This document shows, one piece after another, positions 16,005-24,770 of a stretch of 64,000 nucleotides of DNA. Source of the stretch: Flavobacteriaceae bacterium. Its GTDB lineage: Bacteria; Bacteroidota; Bacteroidia; Flavobacteriales; Flavobacteriaceae. Position 1 is the first letter of the stretch; every line of letters starts with the position of its first letter. The notes under the pieces were generated by a model, which saw only the letters and a program-made list of their open reading frames with translations, did not search any database and was not told where the DNA came from. The stretch spans positions 53,134 to 117,133 of the forward strand of contig JANQMD010000022.1 of assembly GCA_028280265.1 (NCBI GenBank), in the 5' to 3' direction. A program made the position numbers and the translations under genes.

Positions 16005-17020
16005 AATGATTTCAATTCTGTAATTAACCGATCTAACATCTCATTAGTAAAATCTAGATGCGTTACGATTCTTATTTTACCATCCCCCATAGGAGTTAAC
16101 AAAATCCCTCTTTCACTCATTTTTGAAATAAACTCATCAGCATTTAAGTCGTCATTGACATAAAAAATAAGAATATTCGTTTCTACAGGCTCAACTTTTT
16201 TAACGTAGGAGCATAATTTTAACTCAGTCTCAATTCTTTTTGCCTTCTGATGATCGTCTGCCAACCTTTCTACATGATGATCAAGAGCATAAATTCCAGC
16301 TGCTGCCAAAAAGCCTGCTTGACGCATGGCTCCACCAAATAGCTTTCTAATCCGCAAAGCTTTTGCAATGTCTTCTTTAGAGCCTAATAGTATAGATCCT
16401 ATGGGTGCTCCCAAGCCTTTCGACAAACAAATAGAAATTGTATCAAACAATTCACCATACTGTTTGGGTGTTTCTTCTTTTGCGACCAACGCATTGAATA
16501 GTCGTGCCCCATCTAAATGATATCCTAGGTGAAGGTCTTTACATACTTGTTGAATTCTTTTCAACTCCTCGAAATCCCAGCAAGCCCCACCTCCTTTGTT
16601 GGTCGTATTTTCTATACAGACCAAGCGAGAATATGGAACGTGAATATCCGCTCTTCCTGCCGCTGCAATTTTTAACTGCTCTGCAGTGAACATTCCTCGA
16701 TCACCATCAATCAATTTACAGGTAACTCCAGAATTGAATGCCGCTCCTCCTCCTTCGTACTGATAAACATGTGCCCATTTGTCACAGAAGATTTTATCTC
16801 CAGGCTGCGTATGTAATTTTATCGCTGCTTGATTGGCCATGGTCCCAGAAGGAAAGAACAAAGCATCTTCCATTCCAAAAAGCCTAGCTGCCTTCTCTTG
16901 TAGTTGATTTACAGTAGGATCACTTTTAAAAACATCGTCTCCAACTTTTGCATTCATCATTGTGTCCAGCATTCCTGCTGTTGGCCGTGTTACAGTATCT
17001 GATATTAAATCGACAATCAT
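16001..17020 (-). CDS. ltaE: Low-specificity L-threonine aldolase
   Basis: This PLP enzyme cleaves L-threonine and allo-threonine to glycine and acetaldehyde. I set the start at the ATG at 17020 (MIVDLISDTVTRPT, 339 aa): it overlaps the upstream kinase stop as ATGA, and the longer in-frame extension to 17101 has unrelated low-quality sequence. Motifs seen are SDTVTRPT near the N-terminus, FFPSGTMANQAAIK, the HLDGARLFNA motif with the PLP-contacting Asp, and the Schiff-base lysine in SICLSKGLGAPIGS (Lys201 from the chosen start). The MRQAG motif follows. It is the last gene of a three-gene unit with the kinase and the protease. Confidence 0.95.
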   Translation of the reverse strand: MIVDLISDTVTRPTAGMLDTMMNAKVGDDVFKSDPTVNQLQEKAARLFGMEDALFFPSGTMANQAAIKLHTQPGDKIFCDKWAHVYQYEGGGAAFNSGVTCKLIDGDRGMFTAEQLKIAAAGRADIHVPYSRLVCIENTTNKGGGACWDFEELKRIQQVCKDLHLGYHLDGARLFNALVAKEETPKQYGELFDTISICLSKGLGAPIGSILLGSKEDIAKALRIRKLFGGAMRQAGFLAAAGIYALDHHVERLADDHQKAKRIETELKLCSYVKKVEPVETNILIFYVNDDLNADEFISKMSERGILLTPMGDGKIRIVTHLDFTNEMLDRLITELKSF

Positions 17021-17541
17021 AGTAAAGTCATTAATTTTTTTTCTTCTTTTGGACTCTTTAGCACAATCCACTCTTTGTGTGAGAAAATACCATTCATCCA
17101 ATCATTCATTCTTTCTTTTCTTCTCCAATAGCTCTTAAAAATCCATAAAAATAAGCTTTCTTTAGAAAAAGTTCTACCTAAAGTTTCATAGTTATCTCCA
17201 CAACATTTTTCTTTAAAAATCACTCTTCTCCATGTTCTTATAAAGTATCGTCGTAAAATTAAGTTCAGAGAATAATCTAGCCAAATGATCGTACTAGCTT
17301 CTTGCCATACTGTATCTTTTAAAAGGCTTTGGTAACTCCCTGTCACTATCCAACTATTTAATTCTTTGATTTCATCATTGACTTCTTTTACAAAAAGTTT
17401 TTTGTCCTTCTCTACCCAATTCGGCAAAAAATGCAAATTGTCTAAATCAATTTGAGAAATTGAGGTTTCTTCAGCTAATTTTCTTCCCAAAGTAGTTTTA
17501 CCGGTACATGTAGTACCCGTAATAATGATTTTTTTAGTCAT
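17017..17541 (-). CDS. FlaR-like small P-loop kinase
   Basis: The 174-aa protein has a Walker A loop near the N-terminus (IIITGTTCTGKTTLGRKLAE, with GTTCTGKT at residues 8-15), then ISQIDLDNLHFLPNWVEKD and WIVTGSYQS. The pattern matches the adenylate-kinase-like 'DNA topology modulation protein FlaR' group, including the conserved aspartate in DLDNLHF. Substrate unknown. The C-terminal half has an arginine/tryptophan-rich stretch (RRYFIRTWRRVIF, YWRRKERMNDWMN), also typical of that group. Its stop overlaps the ltaE start (ATGA), and only 5 bp separate it from the protease gene. Confidence 0.85.
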   Translation of the reverse strand: MTKKIIITGTTCTGKTTLGRKLAEETSISQIDLDNLHFLPNWVEKDKKLFVKEVNDEIKELNSWIVTGSYQSLLKDTVWQEASTIIWLDYSLNLILRRYFIRTWRRVIFKEKCCGDNYETLGRTFSKESLFLWIFKSYWRRKERMNDWMNGIFSHKEWIVLKSPKEEKKLMTLL

Positions 17542-17546
17542 ACAGG

Positions 17547-19940
17547 TTAATCCATTCCAATTGGAGATCCATCTGGAATTTTTGGCACACTTGATTTTTT
17601 AAATTTCGTTGGATTCTTTTTAAAATCAGAAATCATTTTTATCATTTCTTGATTGTATAGTTTTTGTACTCCTTTTGCTTTTGCATTTCTTAAAGCCACA
17701 GCTATCTCATCAATCTTAGCATTTACAATGGCATTAGCTTGTCTATACATATTCTTATTCGATGAGAGATAAAATAACTGATTCAACACTTGAACATTCA
17801 CAACATTTTGTAATTCTTGATGGTAAGAATCTTTGTAAGATTTTTTAATGGTGTTTTCTATCACCTGATCTAAAACCTCTACCAAGCCTAGCTGCTTTTT
17901 ATCCAAAGATTTGTGCTGTACCAATCGTGTGACTCTTTGTGGATGTAAAAGTAGCCTCAATGTCATGTTCGATGATGTTTCAACAGCTCCAAAAGGATCG
18001 AAGGCTACTCCTGCTTTACTTTTAAATGACTCTCTACTTCTACCATACCCCATGGCCCTCGGAGGAAATAGTTTTAGCTGTTCTCTTGGAATCGCAATTT
18101 CTTTTATATCTAACGTTCTTAGAACTGTTCTCAAAGCTTCTTGTTGGACCCTAGGATCGATCATGTTTACAATCGTATTTCCATCTCCTTTCACTGCATA
18201 GGTATAATACAAGCCTCCCACAACTTTAGTCACAGCTTCTGTCTGATAACGATGAAAAAAGTATAAGGGTACAAAGACATCTTCTAAAACCGAATAGGGT
18301 TCCGTAGATTTTATATTGTCAGCAGAAAAATTCTGAATAGCTAACTTTCTGATGGCCAAAACATTCTCCAATTCAGCACTTACATTCGCTCCATTATCCC
18401 ATAAATGTGCATATGCATGAGCACTCCCCTGTGGTCTGGCATCCTGATCAGATATAAAACGAGCTCCATTTTTAAACGCATCGTTCAATAATTTTTGCAA
18501 TCCTTGCTTTTCATCTCCTTTATAATCTCCATATGAATAAGCGACAGCAATCTTATCCCAATCACCAATCTTTGTATCATAAGCATTGGAGAAATCTACC
18601 TTTCCATTCTTCAAACTCAGCATAGGATGGGGATAATCCATCACCGATGCTCTCCCTTTGGTGCTAGCTGCAAAGTTATGAGCCAATCCTATCGTATGTC
18701 CTACTTCGTGAGCCGACAACTGACGAATCCTTGCCAAAGCCATTTGCAAGGCAAAATCATCGTCGGTATCATTCTTTGCATAGGGAGCTTGTAGAGCTTG
18801 CGCTATTAAAAAATCCTGACGGATTCTCAGAGAGCCTAAACTTACATGTCCCTTGATAATTTCTCCCGTTCTAGGGTCGGAAACAGACCCTCCGTAACTC
18901 CATCCACGTGTAGAACGATGTACCCATTGAATTACATTGTAACGAACATCCAAAGGATCGGCATCAGCAGGTAACATTTTAACCTGAAAAGCATCTTTAT
19001 AGCCGATAGCTTCAAAAGCCTGATTCCACCACTTAGCACCATCTAATAAAGCAGATCGAACAGGTTCTGGAGTTCCTCTGTCTAAATAATAAACAATAGG
19101 CTCAACAGCTTCGCTTACTGTAGCATCAGGATTTTTCTTTTTCAATCGATGTCTATAAATGAAACGCTTTCTAATCGATTGATTCACAGGCGTAGCATAA
19201 TCTAGATAAGACATTGAAAATGAACCTGAGCGTGGATCGTATTCTCTGGGTTTGTATTGATCATCTGGCAATTCCACAAAAGAATGATGCTGATGAACAG
19301 TTACTAATGAAGATGTTGGCGTTACACTACGAATATTATAGCCTTTTGCTTTTCCTTTAAAAGTGAGCATCACATCGAACTCCACATTTTTAGGAAATGC
19401 TTTTGTTCTTTCCAAGTTAAAAGCACTTTTACTTTTATCTAGAGAATAGTTTCCTTGTCTAGATCCAGCTAATCTTGTGCTTACACCATGAGCATCTCTC
19501 ATGAAAAATCCTGTGGCATCTACTAAATATTTTCCTCCTTCTGTTTTTTCAATTTTAAATCCATGCAAAACCGATTTGGCAAAAGCCTGCTCAACAGATT
19601 TTTTCTCCTCAATATTATCCGTAATTGCTCTGTAATCAAGATTTGGCTGAATTAATAAGAGTTTATTTCCCGCTTTTTTAAATTTTACAACTCGCTCTCC
19701 TCCCAACTGTCCTCTATCCAAACCAATATCATTCGACCCTACTCCTTCAGACAAAGAGTTTACATACAAGAACTCAGATTCTAGTTTCTCGACTTCTAAA
19801 AATACTTTGTCTTTACTTTCATCGTAATAAAATGTAAAATATCCTTCGTATTTCTTTACTTTTTTATTGTCTTTGAAAAATTGTGCGAATGATTGAGTTG
19901 ATATACTCAAAAACAAAATTGCGAATACTAGTTTTCTCAT
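17547..19940 (-). CDS. Secreted zinc-dependent metalloprotease (met-zincin, DUF5117/DUF5118 type)
   Basis: The 797-aa protein has a signal peptide (1-20, ending TQSFAQ) and a mature region matching the Bacteroidota/Proteobacteria 'zinc-dependent metalloprotease' family. Its parts are an N-terminal DUF5118-like segment, a DUF5117-like beta-rich domain (about 60-280), then the met-zincin catalytic domain. The zinc site is [11 protein letters not shown] (411-421), with Glu412 as base, followed by the Met-turn ASVMDYPHP (431-439). Length and order are normal. No T9SS C-terminal signal is visible, so it is probably periplasmic or membrane-associated. It heads the operon with the FlaR-like kinase and ltaE and is divergent from prfB. 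Confidence 0.93.
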   Translation of the reverse strand: MRKLVFAILFLSISTQSFAQFFKDNKKVKKYEGYFTFYYDESKDKVFLEVEKLESEFLYVNSLSEGVGSNDIGLDRGQLGGERVVKFKKAGNKLLLIQPNLDYRAITDNIEEKKSVEQAFAKSVLHGFKIEKTEGGKYLVDATGFFMRDAHGVSTRLAGSRQGNYSLDKSKSAFNLERTKAFPKNVEFDVMLTFKGKAKGYNIRSVTPTSSLVTVHQHHSFVELPDDQYKPREYDPRSGSFSMSYLDYATPVNQSIRKRFIYRHRLKKKNPDATVSEAVEPIVYYLDRGTPEPVRSALLDGAKWWNQAFEAIGYKDAFQVKMLPADADPLDVRYNVIQWVHRSTRGWSYGGSVSDPRTGEIIKGHVSLGSLRIRQDFLIAQALQAPYAKNDTDDDFALQMALARIRQLSAHEVGHTIGLAHNFAASTKGRASVMDYPHPMLSLKNGKVDFSNAYDTKIGDWDKIAVAYSYGDYKGDEKQGLQKLLNDAFKNGARFISDQDARPQGSAHAYAHLWDNGANVSAELENVLAIRKLAIQNFSADNIKSTEPYSVLEDVFVPLYFFHRYQTEAVTKVVGGLYYTYAVKGDGNTIVNMIDPRVQQEALRTVLRTLDIKEIAIPREQLKLFPPRAMGYGRSRESFKSKAGVAFDPFGAVETSSNMTLRLLLHPQRVTRLVQHKSLDKKQLGLVEVLDQVIENTIKKSYKDSYHQELQNVVNVQVLNQLFYLSSNKNMYRQANAIVNAKIDEIAVALRNAKAKGVQKLYNQEMIKMISDFKKNPTKFKKSSVPKIPDGSPIGMD

Positions 19941-19988
19941 CTCTATTTGTTTTGAAGGAAGGTAAATTTACGATAATTAATCAATTAA

Positions 19989-20017
19989 TTGTATTCCCAT
20001 TTTTTCGATTATTTTTG
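19989..20017 (+). promoter_or_regulatory. prfB: Candidate prfB promoter (TTG-N18-TATTTTTG)
   Basis: TTG at 19989-19991 and TATTTTTG at 20010-20017, with an 18-bp spacer, fit the Bacteroidota -33/-7 consensus. The expected transcription start would lie only a few bases before the prfB ATG at 20027, predicting a nearly leaderless mRNA. This supports the downstream start over the longer open frame that begins at 19883. Confidence 0.5.
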
Positions 20018-20026
20018 TGGGGAATT

Positions 20027-21124
20027 ATGGTGACACAAGAACAACTTAAAGACATTTCTACACGTGTTTCAAAATTGAAATCGTACTTGGAAATTGAGAA
20101 AAAATTGATTGAAATTTCTAATGAAGAAGAGCAAACTGCCAATCCAGATTTTTGGAACAACCCAAAAGAAGCTGAGGTATTAATGAAGTCTTTACGATTC
20201 AAGAAAAAGTGGGTGGAAGACTACAACAAAGCAGTGACTCTAAATGATGACCTTCAGGTACTGTATGATTTTTACAAAGAAGGCGAAGTTGAAGAGAATG
20301 AAATTGAGCAGCAATACAACAACGCCAGTACGTTTATAGAAGATATTGAGTTTAAAAACATGCTCTCTGATGAAGGGGATAGTCTAAGTGCAGTAATACA
20401 AATTACTGCTGGCGCAGGTGGTACGGAGAGTTGTGACTGGGCAGAGATGTTGACTAGAATGTACACCATGTGGGCAGAACGTCAAGGATTTAAAGTGAAA
20501 ACCTTAAACTACCAAGAGGGAGATGTCGCAGGAATTAAAACCGTTACTTTGGAATTTGATGGCGATTATGCCTTTGGTTGGTTAAAAGGAGAAAATGGTG
20601 TACACAGATTGGTAAGAATCTCACCTTTTGACAGCAATGCAAAACGTCACACCTCTTTTGCTTCTGTTTATGTGTATCCTGTTGCAGATGATTCTATAGA
20701 AATTGAAATCAACCCAGCTGATATTGAGATTACAACGGCACGTTCTAGTGGCGCAGGAGGTCAAAATGTTAATAAGGTAGAAACAAAAGTGCAATTGACA
20801 CACAAACCCACAGGAATACAAATTTCTTGCTCGAACTCGCGATCGCAACACGATAACAGAGCAACTGCACTACAGATGTTAAAGTCTCAATTGTATGAGA
20901 TAGAATTGCAGAAACAACAAGCTGCTAGAGATAATATTGAAGCCAACAAACTAAAAAACGAATGGGGAAGTCAGATTCGGAATTATGTGATGCACCCCTA
21001 CAAATTGGTAAAAGATGTAAGAACTTCTCATGAAACTGGAAATGTGGATGCTGTGATGGATGGGAATATAAACTCCTTTTTGAAAGCATATTTGATGTTG
21101 AATGGGCAGAAGATTGATGAATGA
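20027..21124 (+). CDS. prfB: Peptide chain release factor 2
   Basis: RF2 recognises UGA and UAA stop codons and triggers peptide release. From the ATG at 20027 the protein is 365 aa. The frame is open for 48 codons upstream, but that extension is hydrophobic and overlaps the promoter, so I exclude it. The codon-recognition tripeptide SPF is present in [17 protein letters not shown], and the catalytic GGQ in [15 protein letters not shown]. In E. coli the gene has a +1 frameshift at CTT-TGA near codon 25; here the corresponding place reads TAC TTG GAA (SYLEIEKK) with no stop, so the gene is decoded in one frame. RF2 autoregulation by frameshifting is therefore absent. Confidence 0.95.
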   Translation: MVTQEQLKDISTRVSKLKSYLEIEKKLIEISNEEEQTANPDFWNNPKEAEVLMKSLRFKKKWVEDYNKAVTLNDDLQVLYDFYKEGEVEENEIEQQYNNASTFIEDIEFKNMLSDEGDSLSAVIQITAGAGGTESCDWAEMLTRMYTMWAERQGFKVKTLNYQEGDVAGIKTVTLEFDGDYAFGWLKGENGVHRLVRISPFDSNAKRHTSFASVYVYPVADDSIEIEINPADIEITTARSSGAGGQNVNKVETKVQLTHKPTGIQISCSNSRSQHDNRATALQMLKSQLYEIELQKQQAARDNIEANKLKNEWGSQIRNYVMHPYKLVKDVRTSHETGNVDAVMDGNINSFLKAYLMLNGQKIDE

Positions 21125-21164
21125 AGCTGAAATTGAAGTCGAAGTCGAAGTTGAAGTTGAATTA
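21123..21164. repeat. Hexamer tandem repeat (GAAGTC/GAAGTT) directly at the prfB stop
   Basis: Seven consecutive hexamers of the type GAAGTY (GAAGCT, GAAATT, GAAGTC twice, GAAGTT twice, GAATTA) begin inside the prfB stop codon. The unit looks like slippage-generated intergenic sequence, and no product is predicted. The rest of the interval 21125-21504 contains the palindromic element at 21171-21289, an unremarkable AT-rich stretch and the terminator at 21422-21457. Confidence 0.7.
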
Positions 21165-21170
21165 TTATAA

Positions 21171-21289
21171 CTCTGTTATTTCGGAATAAAATTCATAGAA
21201 TCGATTGAGCTCGCCTCAGGCCTAGCGGCAGACAAGTGCTTCAGGAAATCTCAGATTCCTCGTCGTTTCACTCCGTTGGAATGACAGAG
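21171..21289. repeat. Palindrome-ended intergenic element (MITE/REP-like)
   Basis: The left end CTCTGTTATTTCGGAA is an imperfect inverted copy of the right end TTGGAATGACAGAG. The inside is clearly GC-richer than the flanks (ctcgcctcaggcctagcggc, about 21210-21230) and contains CCTCGTCGTTTCACTCCGTT. The GGAATGACA end resembles the element at 23981-24050. No coding potential. The size and form suggest a non-autonomous dispersed repeat. Confidence 0.55.
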
Positions 21290-21421
21290 CTAACCACCAA
21301 CGAATGATTTACTTTTTTGAATCTTCATTAATTAACTCTCTTAAATTAACTAAAAATTATTGTATGGACTGCCTATTAGAAGTTGGAGCATCATCTTGAA
21401 TCAGTTCTTAAATTTGTACGA

Positions 21422-21457
21422 AAAAAGGGTCAGAATTTAATTCCTAACCCTCTTTTT
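21422..21457 (-). terminator. Hairpin terminator downstream of the DUF4097 gene, possibly bidirectional
   Basis: AAAAAGGGT and ACCCTcTTTTT form the outer stem, with an inner GAA/TTC pairing. On either strand a T-run follows the GC core. It lies between the prfB end and the end of the minus-strand operon and can serve both. Confidence 0.65.
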
Positions 21458-21504
21458 ATTACTTACACACTTTACAGAATCGTGTTGGATTTTTTTCTAT
21501 TCTT

Positions 21505-22476
21505 TTACTTTATCTTCCTTAGATAAATATTTCCATACCCAGCATTCAGCTTCATTTTTGTTTTTCCAGATCCTAGCTTTAATTTCATCGTTGTTTTAAG
21601 GTTTCCAAAGTCCTTTTCTTCTTTCTCTTCCAAGATTTTAAAATCTACATCACTGTACACATATTTTCCTTCTGCATCTATGGTAAGACCTGAACCTGTT
21701 GGAATCTGAACATCAATAAACCCATTGTTACTATAGATAGAATACAACTTTTGCGGTCTTTTTTTATCAAACTCTACAGTAACGTTCCCTCCTACCGTAT
21801 TAATAGTTACAGGTCCGGTTACATCATTCAATTTTATATTCGTTAGGGTTGACTCAATATCTACTTCTCCACTAAAGTTTGATAACGACGATGGATCTGA
21901 ATGATAAAAATATGTCGGTGCTCTCTTTTGATTTGTTTCAACATCGCATTGATTCGTTTTCCAATCTAGTTTGATGGAGTTTGGAATTTTAACCTCATAA
22001 TGTTCGTTGCCAAACATCACAAACTGTCCTCTTTTAGGTTGCTGATCCTTAAAAATCAATTCTCCATCTTTCTGCTCAATGAGGAAGTAGATTCCATACT
22101 CGGAGTTTTCATACTTCTTTCCTAATTTTTTCAATCCTTCTTTTCTTCCTGAATCGCTAAAGAAATAGGATACCGCCCTATCAGAGTCTTTTTTCTTCGA
22201 GTGTCCACTTGCAATGGTATACGCTGCTTGTGGGCTTCTAGCTACCGTTCCTTTTAGTTTAACACGATCAGCTGAAACGAAAGTAATATCTCCTTTTCTT
22301 TGATTTAAACTTTTAATGATCACCTCATTTCCATCATATCCTGTGATCTTAAATTTCTTTGAAGAGCATATCTTTAGCGTTCCTTTACTAAATTTGATTT
22401 TTTTCTCTTGCGCATTGATCGACACCTGAAATAATGCCAAGACCACAATTACTATACTTAATTTTAATTTTCTCAT
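21505..22476 (-). CDS. DUF4097-family secreted beta-helix-like protein
   Basis: The 323-aa protein has a signal peptide (1-22, ending VSINA) and a repetitive beta-strand mature part. Segments such as FSGEVDIESTLTNIKLNDVT, GPVTINTVGGNVTVEF, NGFIDVQIPTGSGLTIDAEG and SGKTKMKLNAGYGNIYLRK match the DUF4097/adhesin-like family, which forms a right-handed beta-solenoid. The protein is exported, and its exact role is unknown. It is the third gene of an operon with an ECF sigma factor and a HEAT-like membrane protein, spaced 3 bp after the latter. This order (sigma, anti-sigma, DUF4097) recurs in Bacteroidota and suggests envelope-stress sensing. Confidence 0.85.
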   Translation of the reverse strand: MRKLKLSIVIVVLALFQVSINAQEKKIKFSKGTLKICSSKKFKITGYDGNEVIIKSLNQRKGDITFVSADRVKLKGTVARSPQAAYTIASGHSKKKDSDRAVSYFFSDSGRKEGLKKLGKKYENSEYGIYFLIEQKDGELIFKDQQPKRGQFVMFGNEHYEVKIPNSIKLDWKTNQCDVETNQKRAPTYFYHSDPSSLSNFSGEVDIESTLTNIKLNDVTGPVTINTVGGNVTVEFDKKRPQKLYSIYSNNGFIDVQIPTGSGLTIDAEGKYVYSDVDFKILEEKEEKDFGNLKTTMKLKLGSGKTKMKLNAGYGNIYLRKIK

Positions 22477-22479
22477 TTT

Positions 22480-23091
22480 TTACTTTTTTAGGTTTGTCAT
22501 AGCCAATGTTGCACTGTTCTTAACTATGTCAAAAGTGGTTTCATCTTTAATAATTTCTTCAAGAGGTTCTTTTGCGCGCTTTTCTCTCAAAGTACTTAAA
22601 GCTTTAATTAATTTTATTTGAACGTTCGGCTTGGTTTCTTGACCTAAGGCCTTGATCATATTTTTTCTAATTTTCTCATTCTGTGGGAATTTTAATAACG
22701 CATCTATCGTCGCTATTTTTACATTCGCATTGTTGTCATTTAAGAGTGTATTGATCAATACATCAATAATTTGCTGATCTTCTTTACGAAATTCATCATC
22801 GAATTCATACACTGCTTCTAATCTTTTTCCCGTAGAGTCAGCAGTAAGGTTCGAAATAATCTCTTGTCTCTGTGATGATTCTAAACGAATGTTGTACATC
22901 CAAAAAGAAGTAGAAATTAAGATCGCTACTGAGGCCGCTACAGAAAGGTACTTCAAATAGACAACTCTTCCTTTTTTCGGTGTATGCAAACTATCTTTTA
23001 AAAGCGACTCAAAACTTTCGTCTACTTGTTTTGATAATTTTTGATCATCAAATTCTGACTTATGATCCTGTATGTATTTTTTTAAATCCAT
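22480..23091 (-). CDS. Membrane-anchored HEAT-like protein, candidate anti-sigma factor
   Basis: This 203-aa protein has an N-terminal cytosolic segment (1-45, MDLKKYIQDHKSEFDDQKLS), one membrane helix (about 47-66, VVYLKYLSVAASVAILISTS, then FWMY) and an extracytoplasmic part made of HEAT-like helical pairs (about 95-200): IIDVLINTLLNDNNANVKIA, TIDALLKFPQ, MIKALGQETKPNVQIKLIKA and so on. The topology is that of a one-helix anti-sigma, with HEAT repeats as the outside sensor instead of the usual domains. Its start lies within the last 32 bp of the sigma gene, indicating coupled translation. Confidence 0.8.
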   Translation of the reverse strand: MDLKKYIQDHKSEFDDQKLSKQVDESFESLLKDSLHTPKKGRVVYLKYLSVAASVAILISTSFWMYNIRLESSQRQEIISNLTADSTGKRLEAVYEFDDEFRKEDQQIIDVLINTLLNDNNANVKIATIDALLKFPQNEKIRKNMIKALGQETKPNVQIKLIKALSTLREKRAKEPLEEIIKDETTFDIVKNSATLAMTNLKK

Positions 23092-23620
23092 GTTTACTCG
23101 TATTTTGAATCATTTCAATGAGTTGGTTTTTCCCTCTTCTATATTGATTCCGTACTGTACTTTCTTTTAGTTTTAATATTTCACTGATCTCTCTGTGATT
23201 GTAATCTTCAATCATGTAAAGCACCAATATGATTCGATACTTTTCTTTTAATTGATTGATGCAATTTTTCACCAATTCTATCGTCACCCCTGATTCGTCA
23301 TTCAATTCCATTTCTTCAGAATCTTCCGTAACAACCATTTCATCTACCCAATACTCATTTTTTCTCTTCCTCACTAAGTCTAAAGAAGCATTTACTGAAA
23401 TCCTTTTTAACCATGCTCCTAAACTCACCTCTTCCTTAATCTGTCCAATTTTCTCAAATCCTTTGATAAAAGACTCTTGTGTAATATCTTCAGCATCATG
23501 TCGATTCCGTACGATGCGGTAACTCACATTGTACATCATATCCTTATACATCTTGTACACGGTTAGTTGCGCCGAATACTCGTTCTGTTTACACTTTTCT
23601 ATGAGTTCTTTCTCTTTCAA
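23060..23620 (-). CDS. ECF-type RNA polymerase sigma factor
   Basis: The 186-aa protein shows region 2 (about 10-80: MYKDMMYNVSYRIVRNRHDA, EDITQESFIKGFEKIG, GAWLKRISVNASLDLVRKRK) and region 4 (about 125-175: LKEKYRIILVLYMIEDYNHR, EISEILKLKESTVRNQYRRG). It heads a three-gene operon with the HEAT-like membrane protein and DUF4097 and is probably autoregulated. It is not closely similar to the sigma factor at 14859. Confidence 0.93.
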   Translation of the reverse strand: MKEKELIEKCKQNEYSAQLTVYKMYKDMMYNVSYRIVRNRHDAEDITQESFIKGFEKIGQIKEEVSLGAWLKRISVNASLDLVRKRKNEYWVDEMVVTEDSEEMELNDESGVTIELVKNCINQLKEKYRIILVLYMIEDYNHREISEILKLKESTVRNQYRRGKNQLIEMIQNTSKHGFKKIHTGS

Positions 23621-24113
23621 AAGAGTTTACTTTGGTTGGTCTTTACACTACTAATACGTAAGTTATTGAAATGTGTCGCAAAAAGTTTCATCTTTTTTGA
23701 ATTTCTTCTTATCAAAAAAGGAAAGGTTATCTGTTGATTATTATAAAGGGAGGTCTCTACTAAGTCCAAACTCTATGTCTTAGAGGTCTCTAAACCAGAG
23801 GAAGAGTAGAGGAAATCAAATTAAAGGGGTACTACCTTAAAATCTCAGAAGACGTGCTTTATTAAAGATTTACATAACAAGAATAAGAATCGTCTTATTT
23901 AGTGTATCTGAGGGTTTCTTTAAAATTACGTGAGTTCGACGTAAAAAGATAGTATCTAAAAAAACTATTTTAATTTTAATTGTCACTCCTGCGAAGGCAG
24001 GAGTCTAGTAAAATACGGGGTATTTAGATCTTGCCTTTGCAGGAATGACATTGATTTTCAACTATAAAACAGATAAGAAACTGAAAATCAGATAGTATTA
24101 TATCAAACTAATG
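23621..24113. other. Intergenic region between the ECF operon and the 2384-aa giant gene
   Basis: These 493 bp hold no convincing gene. Features are the upstream region of the sigma factor operon, a 9-bp sequence AGGTCTCTA occurring twice (about 23752 and 23784), and the palindromic element at 23981-24050. I see no clear terminator for the giant gene other than that palindrome. Confidence 0.6.
23981..24050. repeat. Palindromic dispersed-repeat element with hairpin arms
   Basis: The left arm TGTCACTCCTGCGAAGGCAG (continuing GAGTCTA) and the right arm TAGATCTTGCCTTTGCAGGA (continuing ATGACA) are inverted copies of about 26 bp with a few mismatches, separated by about 17 bp. The left arm also forms its own hairpin (CTCCTGC/GCAGGAG). 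Such elements are typical dispersed palindromes of flavobacterial intergenic DNA. It may end transcription from the giant gene at 24114. Confidence 0.65.
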
Positions 24114-24770
24114 CTAAAATTGCTTTATTCTACCTATAGTTCTTGCCGATAATACAAAGTCCGTGGTTTGCACATGACCATTCATATTACAATCAGAATT
24201 ATTGTATACATTGATTATTCCTATCTTTGAAGCCAGCGCTACAACGTCTGTGGTTTGTACACTTTTGTTTTGATTCGCATCTCCTGCAAACATTCCATAA
24301 ACTCCTTCAGCTACTGGATGCATTGCATTGCTTTTTCCAAAAACAATATTGATATTATTGGTAAAGTTGATGGATGTTACTGTAGAAGAAAGACTATACG
24401 TTTGTCCCGTAACAATTGGAAGATGATTTCTATGAGCAATAGAAACGTAGTAGTTATCGGCAGGTAGAAACGTAGATATTTCTGAGGTACCATCTACAGC
24501 TACAACATCTCCATCTCGCTGTACAAAAGCCGAAATACGGGCAAGTACTCCATTGGAAATATTGTTCTTATCTCGTATTTCAACTAAGACCCAATCTACG
24601 ATGGCATTAGATCCCGTAACATTGAATACCGATGAATTGGCAGTGGCTGGTGCATTGATATAGGGTGATGTTGTAGGAATTACTCCTATAGATCGTAAAT
24701 CATCATTCATAAGATTGTTCGTGGTATTGTATGGCCCATGCAAGAAAACTTTAAGTGATAATCTTACTAT
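24114..24770 (-). repeat. Duplicated 218-codon C-terminal block (copy in the 2384-aa gene)
   Basis: This block is shared with 34509-35165 with about 20 amino-acid differences in 218. It starts IVRLSLKVFLHGPYNTTNN and includes FLPADNYYVSIAHRNHLPIV, the two dockerin-like calcium loops and the tail ARTIGRIKQF. DNA identity is also high by eye. It represents either a recent duplication or gene conversion. Confidence 0.9.

Noticed and set aside
17021..17101. Longer N-terminus for threonine aldolase
   Set aside because: It overlaps the kinase gene by more than 80 bp. The ATG at 17020 gives the canonical MIVDLISDT start with an ATGA overlap.
19883..20026. Longer N-terminus for prfB
   Set aside because: The extension is hydrophobic, unlike RF2, and it covers the divergent promoter region and the -33/-7 boxes.
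24114..24350. T9SS type A signal at the end of the giant proteins
   Set aside because: The C-terminus lacks the usual GxYxVxxxxxxxxxxxKxxxK pattern; it is a calcium-loop pair plus GRIKQF. The type A pattern is clear only in the 751-aa protein.
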